A stretch of 56,070 nt of DNA, taken from positions 1-56,070 of the forward strand of contig JAGHRS010000030.1 in assembly GCA_018066285.1 (NCBI GenBank), given 5' to 3'. The stretch comes from Candidatus Treponema caballi (lineage in GTDB: Bacteria > Spirochaetota > Spirochaetia > Treponematales > Treponemataceae). A program made the translations under genes and the position numbers. Position 1 is the first letter of the stretch, and each line of letters begins with the position of its first letter. Below are positions 1 to 7,742 of this stretch, one piece after another. The notes below the pieces were generated by a model, which had not been told where the DNA came from, did not search any database, and saw only the letters and a list, made by a program, of their open reading frames with translations.

Positions 1-430
1 TGCTTATAAGAATCAGGATTACCAGGAACTGCGTATTCACGTACTATCTCAATAAAGTCGCAATACTGTTTCAGTATATCACAGCCATCCTGAAACTTCC
101 AAGTCTGCCCCGGTCCGATATTGATGGTACTATTCCCTCATAAATACGCGTTACATACTCGAGTAGTCTGAACGGCATATTCTCGTTGATTGTGGACTGA
201 TGCTCTATCATGACGATAAGCTTGTTGTCTATAAGCATGCTTACGTCATTGTGGAATGTCTTGTACATTGACTGCGGAATCGTCTTGTTTTCTATGACGG
301 TTTCCTCGTATTTAAGATGTGTTCCGTGAAGTGCGTTATATAAACTGAGAAAGTTTCTCTTGCCGTCCTGCTCGTTGCTGAAAAGATCCGCGAATACTGA
401 ATCCTTTACGTTTCTGTTACTTTGTGCCAT
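1..430 (-). pseudogene. Broken Rpn/PD-(D/E)XK transposase-family gene, cut by window edge
   Basis: The start at 430 has a good ribosome site (AGGAGGG) and encodes about 105 residues typical of the N-terminus of Rpn/YhgA-like PD-(D/E)XK nuclease-transposases (KDSVFADLFSN, then NDVSMLIDNKLIVMIEHQST and LLEYVTRIYEGIVP). The frame then runs into a stop at 71-73. In another frame the same strand continues with DGCDILKQYCDFIEIVREYA, which resembles a later part of the same family. About 70 residues of the core between the two pieces are missing. I therefore read one gene with an internal deletion plus frameshift. The remainder lies outside the window. Intact homologues are roughly 280-350 residues long. 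A programmed frameshift is unlikely because family residues are deleted. Confidence 0.75.
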
Positions 431-435
431 ACCGG

Positions 436-460
436 CCCTCCTGTAGATATGTCTCTACAG
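436..460 (-). promoter_or_regulatory. Hairpin overlapping the ribosome site of the Rpn-like gene
   Basis: Perfect 7-base arms CTGTAGA and TCTACAG (454-460 and 441-447) with a 6-base loop lie directly before the Shine-Dalgarno AGGAGGG (436-442) and share two bases with it. The hairpin could mask the ribosome site, a form of control known for some transposase genes. Function is inferred. Confidence 0.45.
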
Positions 461-512
461 TATTTATGGCAGGCGGTGGCCACTTTTTTCAAAAAAGTGA
501 GTACTATTTATT

Positions 513-1328
513 CTATGCCAGTTTTCCGCCAAACGGAATCTTCAAATTCCGGGCAAGCGTCTCGTATTCAGCCCTGTCGCCATCTCCGGTGATGAAGAAT
601 GTCATGTCTTCTGAAGTACCGCCCTTCAGAGCACAGGCCACTTTCAGCAACCCCGCACTACTGCCAATGACGCGCATCGCCTGCCTGACGACACCTTCGC
701 GGCTGTCTATGACGCGCACGCTGCTGCCCGCCGCTTTCTGAATGTCTTCAGCCATATGGATGAAATGAGTGCAGCCCAGGATTATGGTATCGGCGCCCTG
801 TGAGCGGAAGTATTCAACTGCAGGCGTTACGGCCGCCACCCTCTCTGCTTCAGACGCGGTGAACAGCTTCTTTTCAATGAACTCTATGAGGTCAGGGTCT
901 CCGCGCTTTATGACACGGCAGTCGCTTGCAAAGTCGGTAATGAGCTTTTCTGTGTACGGGTTACTCACAGCCTGACGGGTGGCGAGAAGGCCGATGCACT
1001 TGTTTTCAGTCACCGCTGCTGCAAGCTTGATGGCGGGCACCGTTCCCACAAACGGAACGGAAGGAAACGCTTCACGCACGGCAGCAAGAGCTGTCACGCT
1101 CATTGTGTTGCAGGCGATGACGATTGCTTCGGGATTAAATCTTTCAAGAATGAGGGAAACAGCTTTTTTTGTGCACGCGATGACCTCATCCGCTGACTTT
1201 TCGCCATACGGAAAGTTCGCCGTGTCACCAAGATACACACAGCGTGCATCGGGGAAATGCTGCTTCAGATAAAGCATGTAGGGAATGCCGCCAGTCCCGG
1301 AATCAAGAAATGCAAACTGAGGACGCAT
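513..1328 (-). CDS. murI: Glutamate racemase
   Basis: A 271-residue protein that interconverts L- and D-glutamate in the cytoplasm and supplies D-Glu for peptidoglycan. It shows the racemase fingerprint: FLDSGTGG near the N-terminus (D9, S10), catalytic Cys73 in AIVIACNTMS and the second catalytic Cys186 in IILGCTHF. Length is normal for the family. The frame is open for 23 more codons upstream, but the ATG at 1328 is preferred: it lies one base after the stop of the zinc-ribbon gene and has GGAAA as ribosome site, which implies translational coupling. No clear rho-independent terminator follows; a T/A-rich palindrome at 479-498 is a weak candidate. Confidence 0.93.
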   Translation of the reverse strand: MRPQFAFLDSGTGGIPYMLYLKQHFPDARCVYLGDTANFPYGEKSADEVIACTKKAVSLILERFNPEAIVIACNTMSVTALAAVREAFPSVPFVGTVPAIKLAAAVTENKCIGLLATRQAVSNPYTEKLITDFASDCRVIKRGDPDLIEFIEKKLFTASEAERVAAVTPAVEYFRSQGADTIILGCTHFIHMAEDIQKAAGSSVRVIDSREGVVRQAMRVIGSSAGLLKVACALKGGTSEDMTFFITGDGDRAEYETLARNLKIPFGGKLA

Positions 1329-1329
1329 G

Positions 1330-1629
1330 TTAATTTCCGAACAGGCTGTCAAAGGCAGAACGCGCTTTTTCGGCGGTGCTCGGGCCGGAAGTTCCATCCG
1401 CTTTTGAGGCGGCTTTCGGGTTCAGTGAAAAATAATCGCAGAAATTGCCCCTTTCCTTGTCCTGCACAAGCTCATCCACCGTTTCATGGCAGTCATAATG
1501 AGAACCTGGCTCGTAAAACTTGCAGTTTTTGCATGAACGGATATCTGCCCCGCACGCAGGACAGCCTTCAGAGCGGCTTATCACAGAGTTTGTGTAATAC
1601 GAAAGGTCTTTTCCACATTTCCAGCACAT
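1330..1629 (-). CDS. Small zinc-ribbon protein, function unknown
   Basis: A 99-residue protein with paired cysteines suggesting zinc binding: CWKC at the start, CPAC about residue 24, CKNC about residue 33, then HYDCHE and a Cys about residue 64. The C-terminal third is Ser/Ala/Lys-rich and probably disordered. It is the first gene of a two-gene unit with murI, whose start codon lies one base after this stop. There is no Shine-Dalgarno. A TATAAT box ends seven bases before the ATG, so the mRNA should be leaderless. I do not recognise a named family, and a role in DNA/RNA or protein binding would be a guess. Confidence 0.75.
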   Translation of the reverse strand: MCWKCGKDLSYYTNSVISRSEGCPACGADIRSCKNCKFYEPGSHYDCHETVDELVQDKERGNFCDYFSLNPKAASKADGTSGPSTAEKARSAFDSLFGN

Positions 1630-1636
1630 GCTTTTT

Positions 1637-1677
1637 ATTATAACCCATTTGACTAATTATGTACAATGACCTACCAT
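1637..1677. promoter_or_regulatory. Overlapping divergent promoters, zinc-ribbon gene / pentapeptide gene
   Basis: Minus strand: TTGTAC (1661-1666), 18-base spacer, TATAAT (1637-1642), then seven bases to the ATG at 1629. Plus strand: TTGACT (1649-1654), 17-base spacer, TACCAT (1672-1677), then six bases to an ATG at 1684. The two promoters interleave in about 40 bases. The minus-strand promoter is strong by consensus; the plus one has a weaker -10, and TACAAT at 1662-1667 is an alternative. Confidence 0.55.
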
Positions 1678-1683
1678 ATTTAC

Positions 1684-2313
1684 ATGTTCAGTGAAGAAAT
1701 CTGCTCGGAAACAGGCTGCAACAAGGCTGCCGTTTCCTGTTTCGATGAAAACGGTGAAATCATCCGTGGAAATAGTTATTGCCTTGAGCATCTGAAAGAC
1801 AAAGATACGTTCCTTAATCAGGTACGCAATTACATCCAGACTCACGAAAAAATAATCGGCCTTTCCTGTCCCGGTCTTCATTTTTCCGACATGGATTTTT
1901 CCGAAAAGAAGTTCTATGGCTGTAACTTCCAGCATTGCATCTTCACTAACGTTCACTCAGAAAACTTCCGTGCCAGAATCAGCTCTTTCGATTATGCAAT
2001 CTTCGCCGACTGCAACCTCATCAAAAGTAACCTGCAGTTCACATCCTTTGCAGGAGCAACGTTCTCGCACATTCTTTTCACCAACTCTGACCTGGTACAC
2101 AACAACTTCTGCGGCATCCGTGCAGCGCAGTCCTCATTTGATGATTCCGACCTGTACAACTCCCGCTTCATCCGTGCAAAGCTCGAAAACACATCATTCA
2201 GAAACTGCAACATAAAGAAAACATGTTTCTACGAAATTGAGGAGAAGAACTGTTCATTCAAGCTTTCAAACACTCGCGAGGCTCTGCTTTCAACGGAGGT
2301 CAATGAAGAATGA
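1684..2313 (+). CDS. Pentapeptide-repeat protein
   Basis: About 209 residues from the ATG at 1684; an upstream in-frame ATG at 1666 would add six. From about residue 65 the chain is built of A(D/N)LxF-like five-residue steps (for example LHFSDMDFSEKKFYGCNFQHCIF, later SSFDDSDLYNSRFIRAKLENTSF), which should fold as a right-handed quadrilateral beta-helix. The N-terminal 60 residues carry several Cys/His (CSETGCNKAAVSC, YCLEH) and may bind a metal. Such proteins act as scaffolds or, in the Qnr/MfpA branch, as DNA mimics; nothing here points to a specific target. The stop overlaps the next start by four bases (ATGA), so the two genes are coupled. Confidence 0.8.
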   Translation: MFSEEICSETGCNKAAVSCFDENGEIIRGNSYCLEHLKDKDTFLNQVRNYIQTHEKIIGLSCPGLHFSDMDFSEKKFYGCNFQHCIFTNVHSENFRARISSFDYAIFADCNLIKSNLQFTSFAGATFSHILFTNSDLVHNNFCGIRAAQSSFDDSDLYNSRFIRAKLENTSFRNCNIKKTCFYEIEEKNCSFKLSNTREALLSTEVNEE

Positions 2314-2972
2314 AAATCTATTTCCATCTGAACCTTGAAGGCTTTTCCAACTGTTATCTCGTTGCCAACACAGTAACTAACGAAGCAATCATCATCGATC
2401 CGGGTAAAGTAACACGCCAGATCATTGAACATATAGAAGAAAACAATTACAAACTTGTCGCATGCCTGATTACACACAATCACGGAAGTCACGCACGCGG
2501 TCTTGATACACTCAGGAAGATTTACACACCAAAGATTTACGCCGCTGATTACGAGGTAGCAGGCGCAGACACAAACGTTCTGAAGGATGACGGCATCATC
2601 AAGGCTGCAGGATTCACCATCGGCTACATGGCAGTTCCCGGTCATTCTCCCGATTCCATGTGCTACAAGATAGGCCGCGTCATCTTTACCGGAGATTCGC
2701 TCACAGCAGGCCGCCTCGGCTCAACGAACAACTCGTATGCCCGGCAGAACCTTATTTCCAACATCCAGCAGAAAATACTTTCACAGCAGGAAGACACCGT
2801 CCTCATGCCTGGACACGGACCGCTTTCCTGCGTCAATGCAGAAAAGCACTTCAATCTGGATATCGGCTGTCCTGAACTCAATATTCCGCCGGTCATCGGA
2901 CGGAACATCAACGAAGACCCGATTCCGCTCAATAGCCCATGGAGACAATCCACGGGCGCCCTGCGTTCATAG
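2310..2972 (+). CDS. Metallo-beta-lactamase-fold hydrolase with altered metal motif
   Basis: A 220-residue protein of the glyoxalase II-like MBL superfamily, preceded by a strong ribosome site (GGAGG) within the upstream gene. Metal ligands in order: H56 and H58 in THNHGSH, H61, H112 in VPGHSPDS, D129 in FTGDSL and H169 in LMPGHGP. The canonical motif is THxHxDH; here the Asp is Ser60, so the second metal site lacks its usual aspartate. The protein may be mononuclear or have altered chemistry. The C-terminus extends about 50 residues past the last His. Translation is coupled to the pentapeptide protein. The 3' end overlaps the convergent lipoprotein gene by 44 bases. Confidence 0.85.
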   Translation: MKIYFHLNLEGFSNCYLVANTVTNEAIIIDPGKVTRQIIEHIEENNYKLVACLITHNHGSHARGLDTLRKIYTPKIYAADYEVAGADTNVLKDDGIIKAAGFTIGYMAVPGHSPDSMCYKIGRVIFTGDSLTAGRLGSTNNSYARQNLISNIQQKILSQQEDTVLMPGHGPLSCVNAEKHFNLDIGCPELNIPPVIGRNINEDPIPLNSPWRQSTGALRS

Positions 2973-4656
2973 ACCAGTTCTCAAACACGAAATCATCAAG
3001 TTTCTCTGCCGCCTCAACAATGCCGGCTGCATTTGTCTCGCGGATGTACGCTGACAGTTCCGGCATTGCCTGCATGACAGAACCGCGACAGGCAAGGTTT
3101 TCTGCAAAATAAGACGGAACGCTTCCGACTCCGAGCTGCATGACATACGCCATGAACTCGTTCTGCATGAGATACTCGTCAGAAGGATCATAGCCAAGTG
3201 ACGGCTGGGAAGCAAAATAGCCATAAATGAAATCAAGCGAGTTTTTCTCCGTTGTATTACGGACTTCTGCAACCCGGGTTCTGAATGATTCTGTGGTAAA
3301 GTACAGACCGTGGAAAGTTTCGTGTGACAAAAGCTGGCTGCGGAGATAGCGTGCAGATTCCTGCGAAATGGATATGATGGCGCCCTCACCTGCCTTCCAG
3401 CCGTCCCTGGTCTCAATAATCAGGCCGTTATCTGCAAGAATGGCGCACAGTTCCTTTTCAAGCCTGTTGAGCGGGAACTTTTCTTTCTCAGCTTTGTCAA
3501 AAAAAGCAGCCAGCGTTTCAGCCTTGTAATCGTGAGCATTGTAGCCATGCTGGTCTTTAATGGCGCTGTCCGGAGCGAGAGTGCCACGCCAGCCTTCCTT
3601 TTCAGCGAAGAACGCGAGCCGTTTGAAAAGATCATCCTGAACATTGTAATCACGGGTATCAAAAAACAGGATTGACGGGAATGTATCCCACGCAAAATAT
3701 TCGTAATCACTGCCGCGCCACTGTTTTACCGGCCAGTCAATGATGCAGCCAGGATCCGTTATGATGGGCGCCGTGTTGCCATCAGGAATGACTGCGTACT
3801 CAATGCCTGTAAGCATATCCTTGTTGTTTTCAACGGATATGATGGCACCCCTGTTCTGAAGCCGGCCAGCATACACAGTCGTTACCTGATGAGTTTCTTT
3901 GGTCCTGCGGCAGGTAATCTCAGTGGAACCGGCAGAAAGTGTGACCGTACCCGGATGTCCGTTACTGCCAGCGTCAGCCGGATTGTTTCTGAAATGGATG
4001 ATGACATAGCCGCCGTCAGCAGTCTGGTCATACGCAACGGACTGCGAAAAGTTGAAAGAATCCGGAATGGAACCGCCCAGCCATGAGCCGCCGTCAGGAC
4101 CAAAGCCAACCGTTACAAGATTATCTTCAAGGATAAGGCCGAACCGCGCAGTGCAGAGTTCAGCGGCCGTAAGCGTCAGAGGTCCGTCAGACTGAACAAG
4201 AAAACCTTTTACGCTGCCGGGCTTGTCTGCAGGCAGGGCAAAAAGCAGGTCAGTCTGCCTGTCTGAAGTTGCGGCTGTTACTGCGACAGGGCGTTTTGAA
4301 AGAGTTCCCTGTTTCAAAGCCTTACCGTCGAAATCAGTATCATAAAGAAAAGCAGCTGTTACTGTTGCAGAAGATTCAGTAGTAAATGACAGCTTAAGCG
4401 AAAGCGGATGTGATTCATCTGCCACAAGAGAAGAAAGCTCATCCGAAGCAGAAAAACCATAGTACAGATAAGCAATCTGTTCTGAATCAGCAATTACACC
4501 GTTACGGGCCGCTTTATTAAGGGCTGCAAGAGGATACTGTTTTCCAGAAGAAGAAAGACTGAGGGATGAAACTCTGGAACTTCCGCATGAAAAAAAGAAA
4601 AGACAGCAGAAAAGGGCTGATACAGCCCGAACAACTGATTTCCGGCAATTAACCAT
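2929..4656 (-). CDS. Lipoprotein with a HExxH metallopeptidase-like motif
   Basis: A 575-residue predicted exported lipoprotein. From the ATG at 4656 the N-terminus is a Lys/Arg stretch, a hydrophobic core and the lipobox FFSCGSS, so this start is preferred over the 56-codon upstream extension. The N-terminal half (about 30-290) is rich in beta-type sequence. The C-terminal half has HETFH at 445-449 followed by NEFMAY at 499-504. This HExxH...NExxAY arrangement fits a gluzincin-like zinc peptidase, although I cannot name the family. No Shine-Dalgarno is seen; TATAGT ends six bases before the ATG, but the -35 is poor. Peptidase activity is inferred from the motif only. Confidence 0.75.
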   Translation of the reverse strand: MVNCRKSVVRAVSALFCCLFFFSCGSSRVSSLSLSSSGKQYPLAALNKAARNGVIADSEQIAYLYYGFSASDELSSLVADESHPLSLKLSFTTESSATVTAAFLYDTDFDGKALKQGTLSKRPVAVTAATSDRQTDLLFALPADKPGSVKGFLVQSDGPLTLTAAELCTARFGLILEDNLVTVGFGPDGGSWLGGSIPDSFNFSQSVAYDQTADGGYVIIHFRNNPADAGSNGHPGTVTLSAGSTEITCRRTKETHQVTTVYAGRLQNRGAIISVENNKDMLTGIEYAVIPDGNTAPIITDPGCIIDWPVKQWRGSDYEYFAWDTFPSILFFDTRDYNVQDDLFKRLAFFAEKEGWRGTLAPDSAIKDQHGYNAHDYKAETLAAFFDKAEKEKFPLNRLEKELCAILADNGLIIETRDGWKAGEGAIISISQESARYLRSQLLSHETFHGLYFTTESFRTRVAEVRNTTEKNSLDFIYGYFASQPSLGYDPSDEYLMQNEFMAYVMQLGVGSVPSYFAENLACRGSVMQAMPELSAYIRETNAAGIVEAAEKLDDFVFENWSMNAGRPWIVSMGY

Positions 4657-4724
4657 ATATATACTATATCGATTTATTGGAAAACCTACTAGAACAATTT
4701 TCAGTAACTTGCCATAGTTATCAT

Positions 4725-5258
4725 ATGGATCTGGTCCTTTTACCGCACCACAACACGATTTCTTCCCTTCAAAAGCTGCAGACAGAGCTACGTCAGACAT
4801 CAGGAAAAGGCTTTCTTGCAGCATATCCGCTTGTGTGTGTTCTCGGCCACACGGACGAAACGGTCGCCGTGCGCGGAAAGCTTACGTGTAAGCCTCATCA
4901 GATTCTGAAGGATATGCTCAAAGACGCGGATGGCACCATCTGCTTTACAAATCAGATTGAAGCAGATGCAAAAAGCGGAACGTTTCACCTTCCTGTAAGC
5001 GTTCCGTTCATGGACATGATACAGGCTGCCGGCTTTAGGCCTGAAACGAATCTGCGCATTCTTCTGGGCTTTCAGCTCTCTGCACGAGAAAACGCCGGCA
5101 CCCTGCATTGTCAGGAATTACCCGCTCCTTCACGGTCTTTCCGCCTTGCGCTCATGGAAACAAAGCCGCTTTCGGCCGGCAGTCCGCTTCCAGAAGCAGA
5201 ACCGGCGACGCCCTTCTCGTGGAAGTTCCATCTGCCTTTCTGGGTAAAATTGCGCTGA
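4725..5258 (+). CDS. Hypothetical protein, 177 residues
   Basis: An open frame filling the gap between the lipoprotein and the HdeD-like gene. The ATG at 4725 is chosen; an in-frame TTG at 4677 would leave only 20 bases to the divergent lipoprotein gene. The sequence begins DLVLLPHHNTISSLQKLQTEL and includes VCVLGHTDET and a C-terminal basic segment. There is no signal peptide and no transmembrane segment. I do not recognise the family. Codon use matches the neighbours and no better reading exists on the other strand, so I think it is a real gene. Confidence 0.55.
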   Translation: MDLVLLPHHNTISSLQKLQTELRQTSGKGFLAAYPLVCVLGHTDETVAVRGKLTCKPHQILKDMLKDADGTICFTNQIEADAKSGTFHLPVSVPFMDMIQAAGFRPETNLRILLGFQLSARENAGTLHCQELPAPSRSFRLALMETKPLSAGSPLPEAEPATPFSWKFHLPFWVKLR

Positions 5259-5262
5259 TGAC

Positions 5263-5291
5263 TTGCCTTTACTGCGGAAAAGGCTTATTTT
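5263..5291 (+). promoter_or_regulatory. Candidate promoter of the HdeD-like gene
   Basis: TTGCCT (5263-5268), 17-base spacer, TATTTT (5286-5291). It overlaps the end of the upstream gene frame, stands 33 bases before the ATG at 5325, and leaves a leader with a good ribosome site. The -10 is only a partial match. Confidence 0.4.
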
Positions 5292-5324
5292 TTTAGAATA
5301 GACGTATTTCGGGAGGAATCTTCC

Positions 5325-5882
5325 ATGACAATGAACAGGAAAACAATTCTTTTATGTGCCTGCGCCGCCTTTCTTGGCCTTATGATGCTTTTTTCACCGG
5401 CGACGTTCATCAAGGTAATCATCATTGCAGCCGGTTGTGCCTGTGTCGTAAGCGGAGTTCTTGCATTTACCGGAGCCCGTAAGCTCATTGAAGATCCTGT
5501 TTATTCCTGGTGCGTTACAGGCCGCGCAATCCTCTGCATCATCGTCGGAGCCCTCGCAGTAATCCTGCCGCTTGCAATCGCAAAAACAGCATGGACAGTC
5601 ATGCTGTACATACTTGCTGTCGAGCTGCTCGTTTCTGCCCTTGCTGAAGTTTACACCACACTGAAACTTAAGGAAGCTAACATTGACTGTAAGTTCTACT
5701 GGGGGGAAGTCATCGTTTCCATTGCCGTTTCCCTCGTGCTTTTCCTGATGCCGGCAAAAATCGGTTCTGCACTCATCCGTATTGTCGGTGCATGTATCCT
5801 CATTGCCTCGGTTGCCCTTTTCATCTGGGAATACCGCAGCAATAAGGGAATTGATTTTACTGTCGAAACATTAGACGATTAA
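5325..5882 (+). CDS. HdeD/DUF308-like membrane protein
   Basis: A 185-residue very hydrophobic protein with about six transmembrane segments in three hairpin pairs (about 8-25, 28-48, 66-83, 88-108, 125-142, 147-166), the layout of HdeD/DUF308 proteins of unknown biochemical role, in E. coli linked to acid resistance. The pair SWCVTGRAILCIIVGALAVILP is typical of the repeat. The charged tail after residue 167 should be cytoplasmic. The ribosome site GGGAGGAA stands nine bases before the ATG. The gene converges on purN with a 12-base gap and no visible terminator. Confidence 0.8.
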   Translation: MTMNRKTILLCACAAFLGLMMLFSPATFIKVIIIAAGCACVVSGVLAFTGARKLIEDPVYSWCVTGRAILCIIVGALAVILPLAIAKTAWTVMLYILAVELLVSALAEVYTTLKLKEANIDCKFYWGEVIVSIAVSLVLFLMPAKIGSALIRIVGACILIASVALFIWEYRSNKGIDFTVETLDD

Positions 5883-5894
5883 ACAAGCCGGACT

Positions 5895-6551
5895 TTATTC
5901 AGCAAGACGATCAGCCAGGAGTTTCACGCCCTCAATCATAGCCTCGTGTTCATGGGGTGCAATGCGTGCATACAGCGTTTCAGGCGTATCACCCGGAAGA
6001 ACGGGTACCTTTTTCTGAATCAGGATTTCTCCGCCGTCACATACTTCATTGACCAGATGAACCGTACAGCCCGACTCTTTTTCACCGGCGGCAAGAACAG
6101 CTTCATGTACATTGTGTCCCCACATGCCGACTCCGCCGAACTTTGGCAGAAGGGCCGGATGCAGATTGATCATACGGTTTGCATATTCTTTTATGACGGC
6201 ACCCTGAAGAACGGTCAGGTATCCCGCATACACAATGAACGCAATATCGTTTTCGCGGCATAGTTCCAGGATGCGGTTTGAGACAGCCTCGTTTTTTCCT
6301 TCACGGGTTGCATTCTGGGCAACTTCTTTTCCCATGACAGCGTAAGGACTTGCGATCTCTGTCTTGATGCCGGCTGCGGCAGCACGCTCGAGCGCAAAGG
6401 CATTTTTAGTACTGGAAATGACAAGCGCAATGGTGTACGGGCAGTTTTCTCCCGCCTGTTTCATGCGCTTTTCTTCATCAATAAGAGCCTGAAGGTTTGT
6501 TCCGCCTCCAGAAACGAGGACCGCAGCCCTCACAGGTTTTGTGTCGTTCAT
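5895..6551 (-). CDS. purN: Phosphoribosylglycinamide formyltransferase
   Basis: A 218-residue enzyme that transfers formyl from 10-formyl-THF to GAR in step 3 of purine synthesis. Motifs: VLVSGGGTNLQALID (phosphate loop), INLHPALLPKFGG with the catalytic His, the GMWGHNVHEAVLAAGEKESGCTVHLVNEVCDGG region with the catalytic Asp, and a C-terminal helix. Length is normal. It is the last gene of the purine cluster, 19 bases after the TPR lipoprotein. The ribosome site is modest (AAAGG, about 12 bases from the ATG). Confidence 0.94.
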   Translation of the reverse strand: MNDTKPVRAAVLVSGGGTNLQALIDEEKRMKQAGENCPYTIALVISSTKNAFALERAAAAGIKTEIASPYAVMGKEVAQNATREGKNEAVSNRILELCRENDIAFIVYAGYLTVLQGAVIKEYANRMINLHPALLPKFGGVGMWGHNVHEAVLAAGEKESGCTVHLVNEVCDGGEILIQKKVPVLPGDTPETLYARIAPHEHEAMIEGVKLLADRLAE

Positions 6552-6570
6552 CTGTCTTTCAGACCTTTTT

Positions 6571-7665
6571 TTACTTGTCAGGATACATCAGCTGGTTCAA
6601 TTCAGCACAGAGCTTGATGCCTCTGTCAACATAGTCTTCCTCACCTGACATAATCATCATGTTGGCATATTCCAGTGCTGCATCATAATCCCCGAGATCT
6701 TCGCATACGTACGCAAGATTTGTCAGGACAATCAAGTCTTCCGGATCTGCAGCATTGGCACGTTCAAGATATGGACGGGCGGTTTCCAGTTCCCCTGCAT
6801 ACAAGTATGTAAGAGCTGCATCATTAAGTGCTATTACATTTTCCGGGAAAAAGGTCAAAAGCCGTTCTGAGACGTATGCTGAATAATCAAAAAAGCCGGC
6901 GTTCATGAATTCAATAACATAATCATGCATAATCTGAACGAATTCCCTTTCATGAGCTTCCTGATCATCCCCATAAAACGGTTCATTATATGTCCAATAC
7001 CAGTTATTGCCGTTATATTCAAGACGGTCAAAAATAGCCTGAATGCAACTTTCAGCATTGTCATAATCGCCAAGCATATTTGCAGCATGGATATAGCCGC
7101 ACCACAAATCGAGACGTTCAGGATACTGCATTGAACCATGGAAACAGGATGCAAAACAGCGGTCAAGGTTTTCGTAAACAACCTGGATATCATCTTCTGA
7201 TGTGGCAGTTTCCAGAAGAACAGTAGCTTTCTGGAAGTAGAAATTGTGGCAGGCAGCATAGAACTCTGGTGTCCAACCATATATGCCATACCAGGAAAGA
7301 AGATAATCCTCTATTTCATCAATATCAGATCCGCCTGTTACCATTACCTTAAAGGTATCCCAGTACTGAGTATCAGCAGCAGGATTCATCGTAACAGGAA
7401 TACTCGCTGTATTCTGTGGCCAGTGTCTTGTGCCGTCAAAAAGATCATCAAGACCCTTTTTCACAAGGTTTTTAGGCGTTTCCGGAGCTTCTGCCGAATA
7501 GGGAGCCGGAGATTCTGGTGTAGCTGATGATTTAGAAGAAGCATCATTCCACGAAAGGACCGGCGTCTCATTCTGTCCTGCATCACCAGAATCTGACGTT
7601 GTAGCACATCCCGCAAAAAAGAGGATGATAAAAACTGCTGCTAAAAAACAGATTGTATTTTTCAA
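6571..7665 (-). CDS. TPR lipoprotein inside the purine cluster
   Basis: A 364-residue exported lipoprotein: Lys, hydrophobic stretch and the lipobox LFFAGC with Cys20, then a Ser/Pro/Thr linker to about residue 75. The C-terminal part (about 265-355) has tetratricopeptide-like helices, for example VIALNDAALTYLYAGELETA followed by YLERANAADPEDLIVLTNLAYVCEDLGDYDAALEYA. It probably scaffolds envelope complexes, but its partner is unknown. The start is TTG at 7665, set by AAGGAG nine bases upstream. It separates purM from purN and has no evident metabolic link to them. A 9-base dyad sits just upstream. Confidence 0.8.
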   Translation of the reverse strand: MKNTICFLAAVFIILFFAGCATTSDSGDAGQNETPVLSWNDASSKSSATPESPAPYSAEAPETPKNLVKKGLDDLFDGTRHWPQNTASIPVTMNPAADTQYWDTFKVMVTGGSDIDEIEDYLLSWYGIYGWTPEFYAACHNFYFQKATVLLETATSEDDIQVVYENLDRCFASCFHGSMQYPERLDLWCGYIHAANMLGDYDNAESCIQAIFDRLEYNGNNWYWTYNEPFYGDDQEAHEREFVQIMHDYVIEFMNAGFFDYSAYVSERLLTFFPENVIALNDAALTYLYAGELETARPYLERANAADPEDLIVLTNLAYVCEDLGDYDAALEYANMMIMSGEEDYVDRGIKLCAELNQLMYPDK

Positions 7666-7679
7666 TTAAAATAACTCCT

Positions 7680-7710
7680 TATAAACTGATTAACACATAA
7701 ACAGTTTATA
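7680..7710. promoter_or_regulatory. Dyad upstream of the TPR lipoprotein gene
   Basis: Arms TATAAACTG (7680-7688) and CAGTTTATA (7702-7710) are perfect inverted repeats separated by 13 bases, directly before the AAGGAG ribosome site. It could be an operator or a leader hairpin. There is no T-run, so it is not a standard terminator. Confidence 0.4.
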
Positions 7711-7742
7711 GCAATCATTTCAAAAAACAACAAAACGAAGTT

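Noticed and set aside
2929-2972. Hairpin at the overlap of the two convergent genes as terminator
   Set aside because: The stem GCCCGTGG/CCATGGGC is fair on the minus strand, but no T-run follows and it is within coding sequence of both genes.
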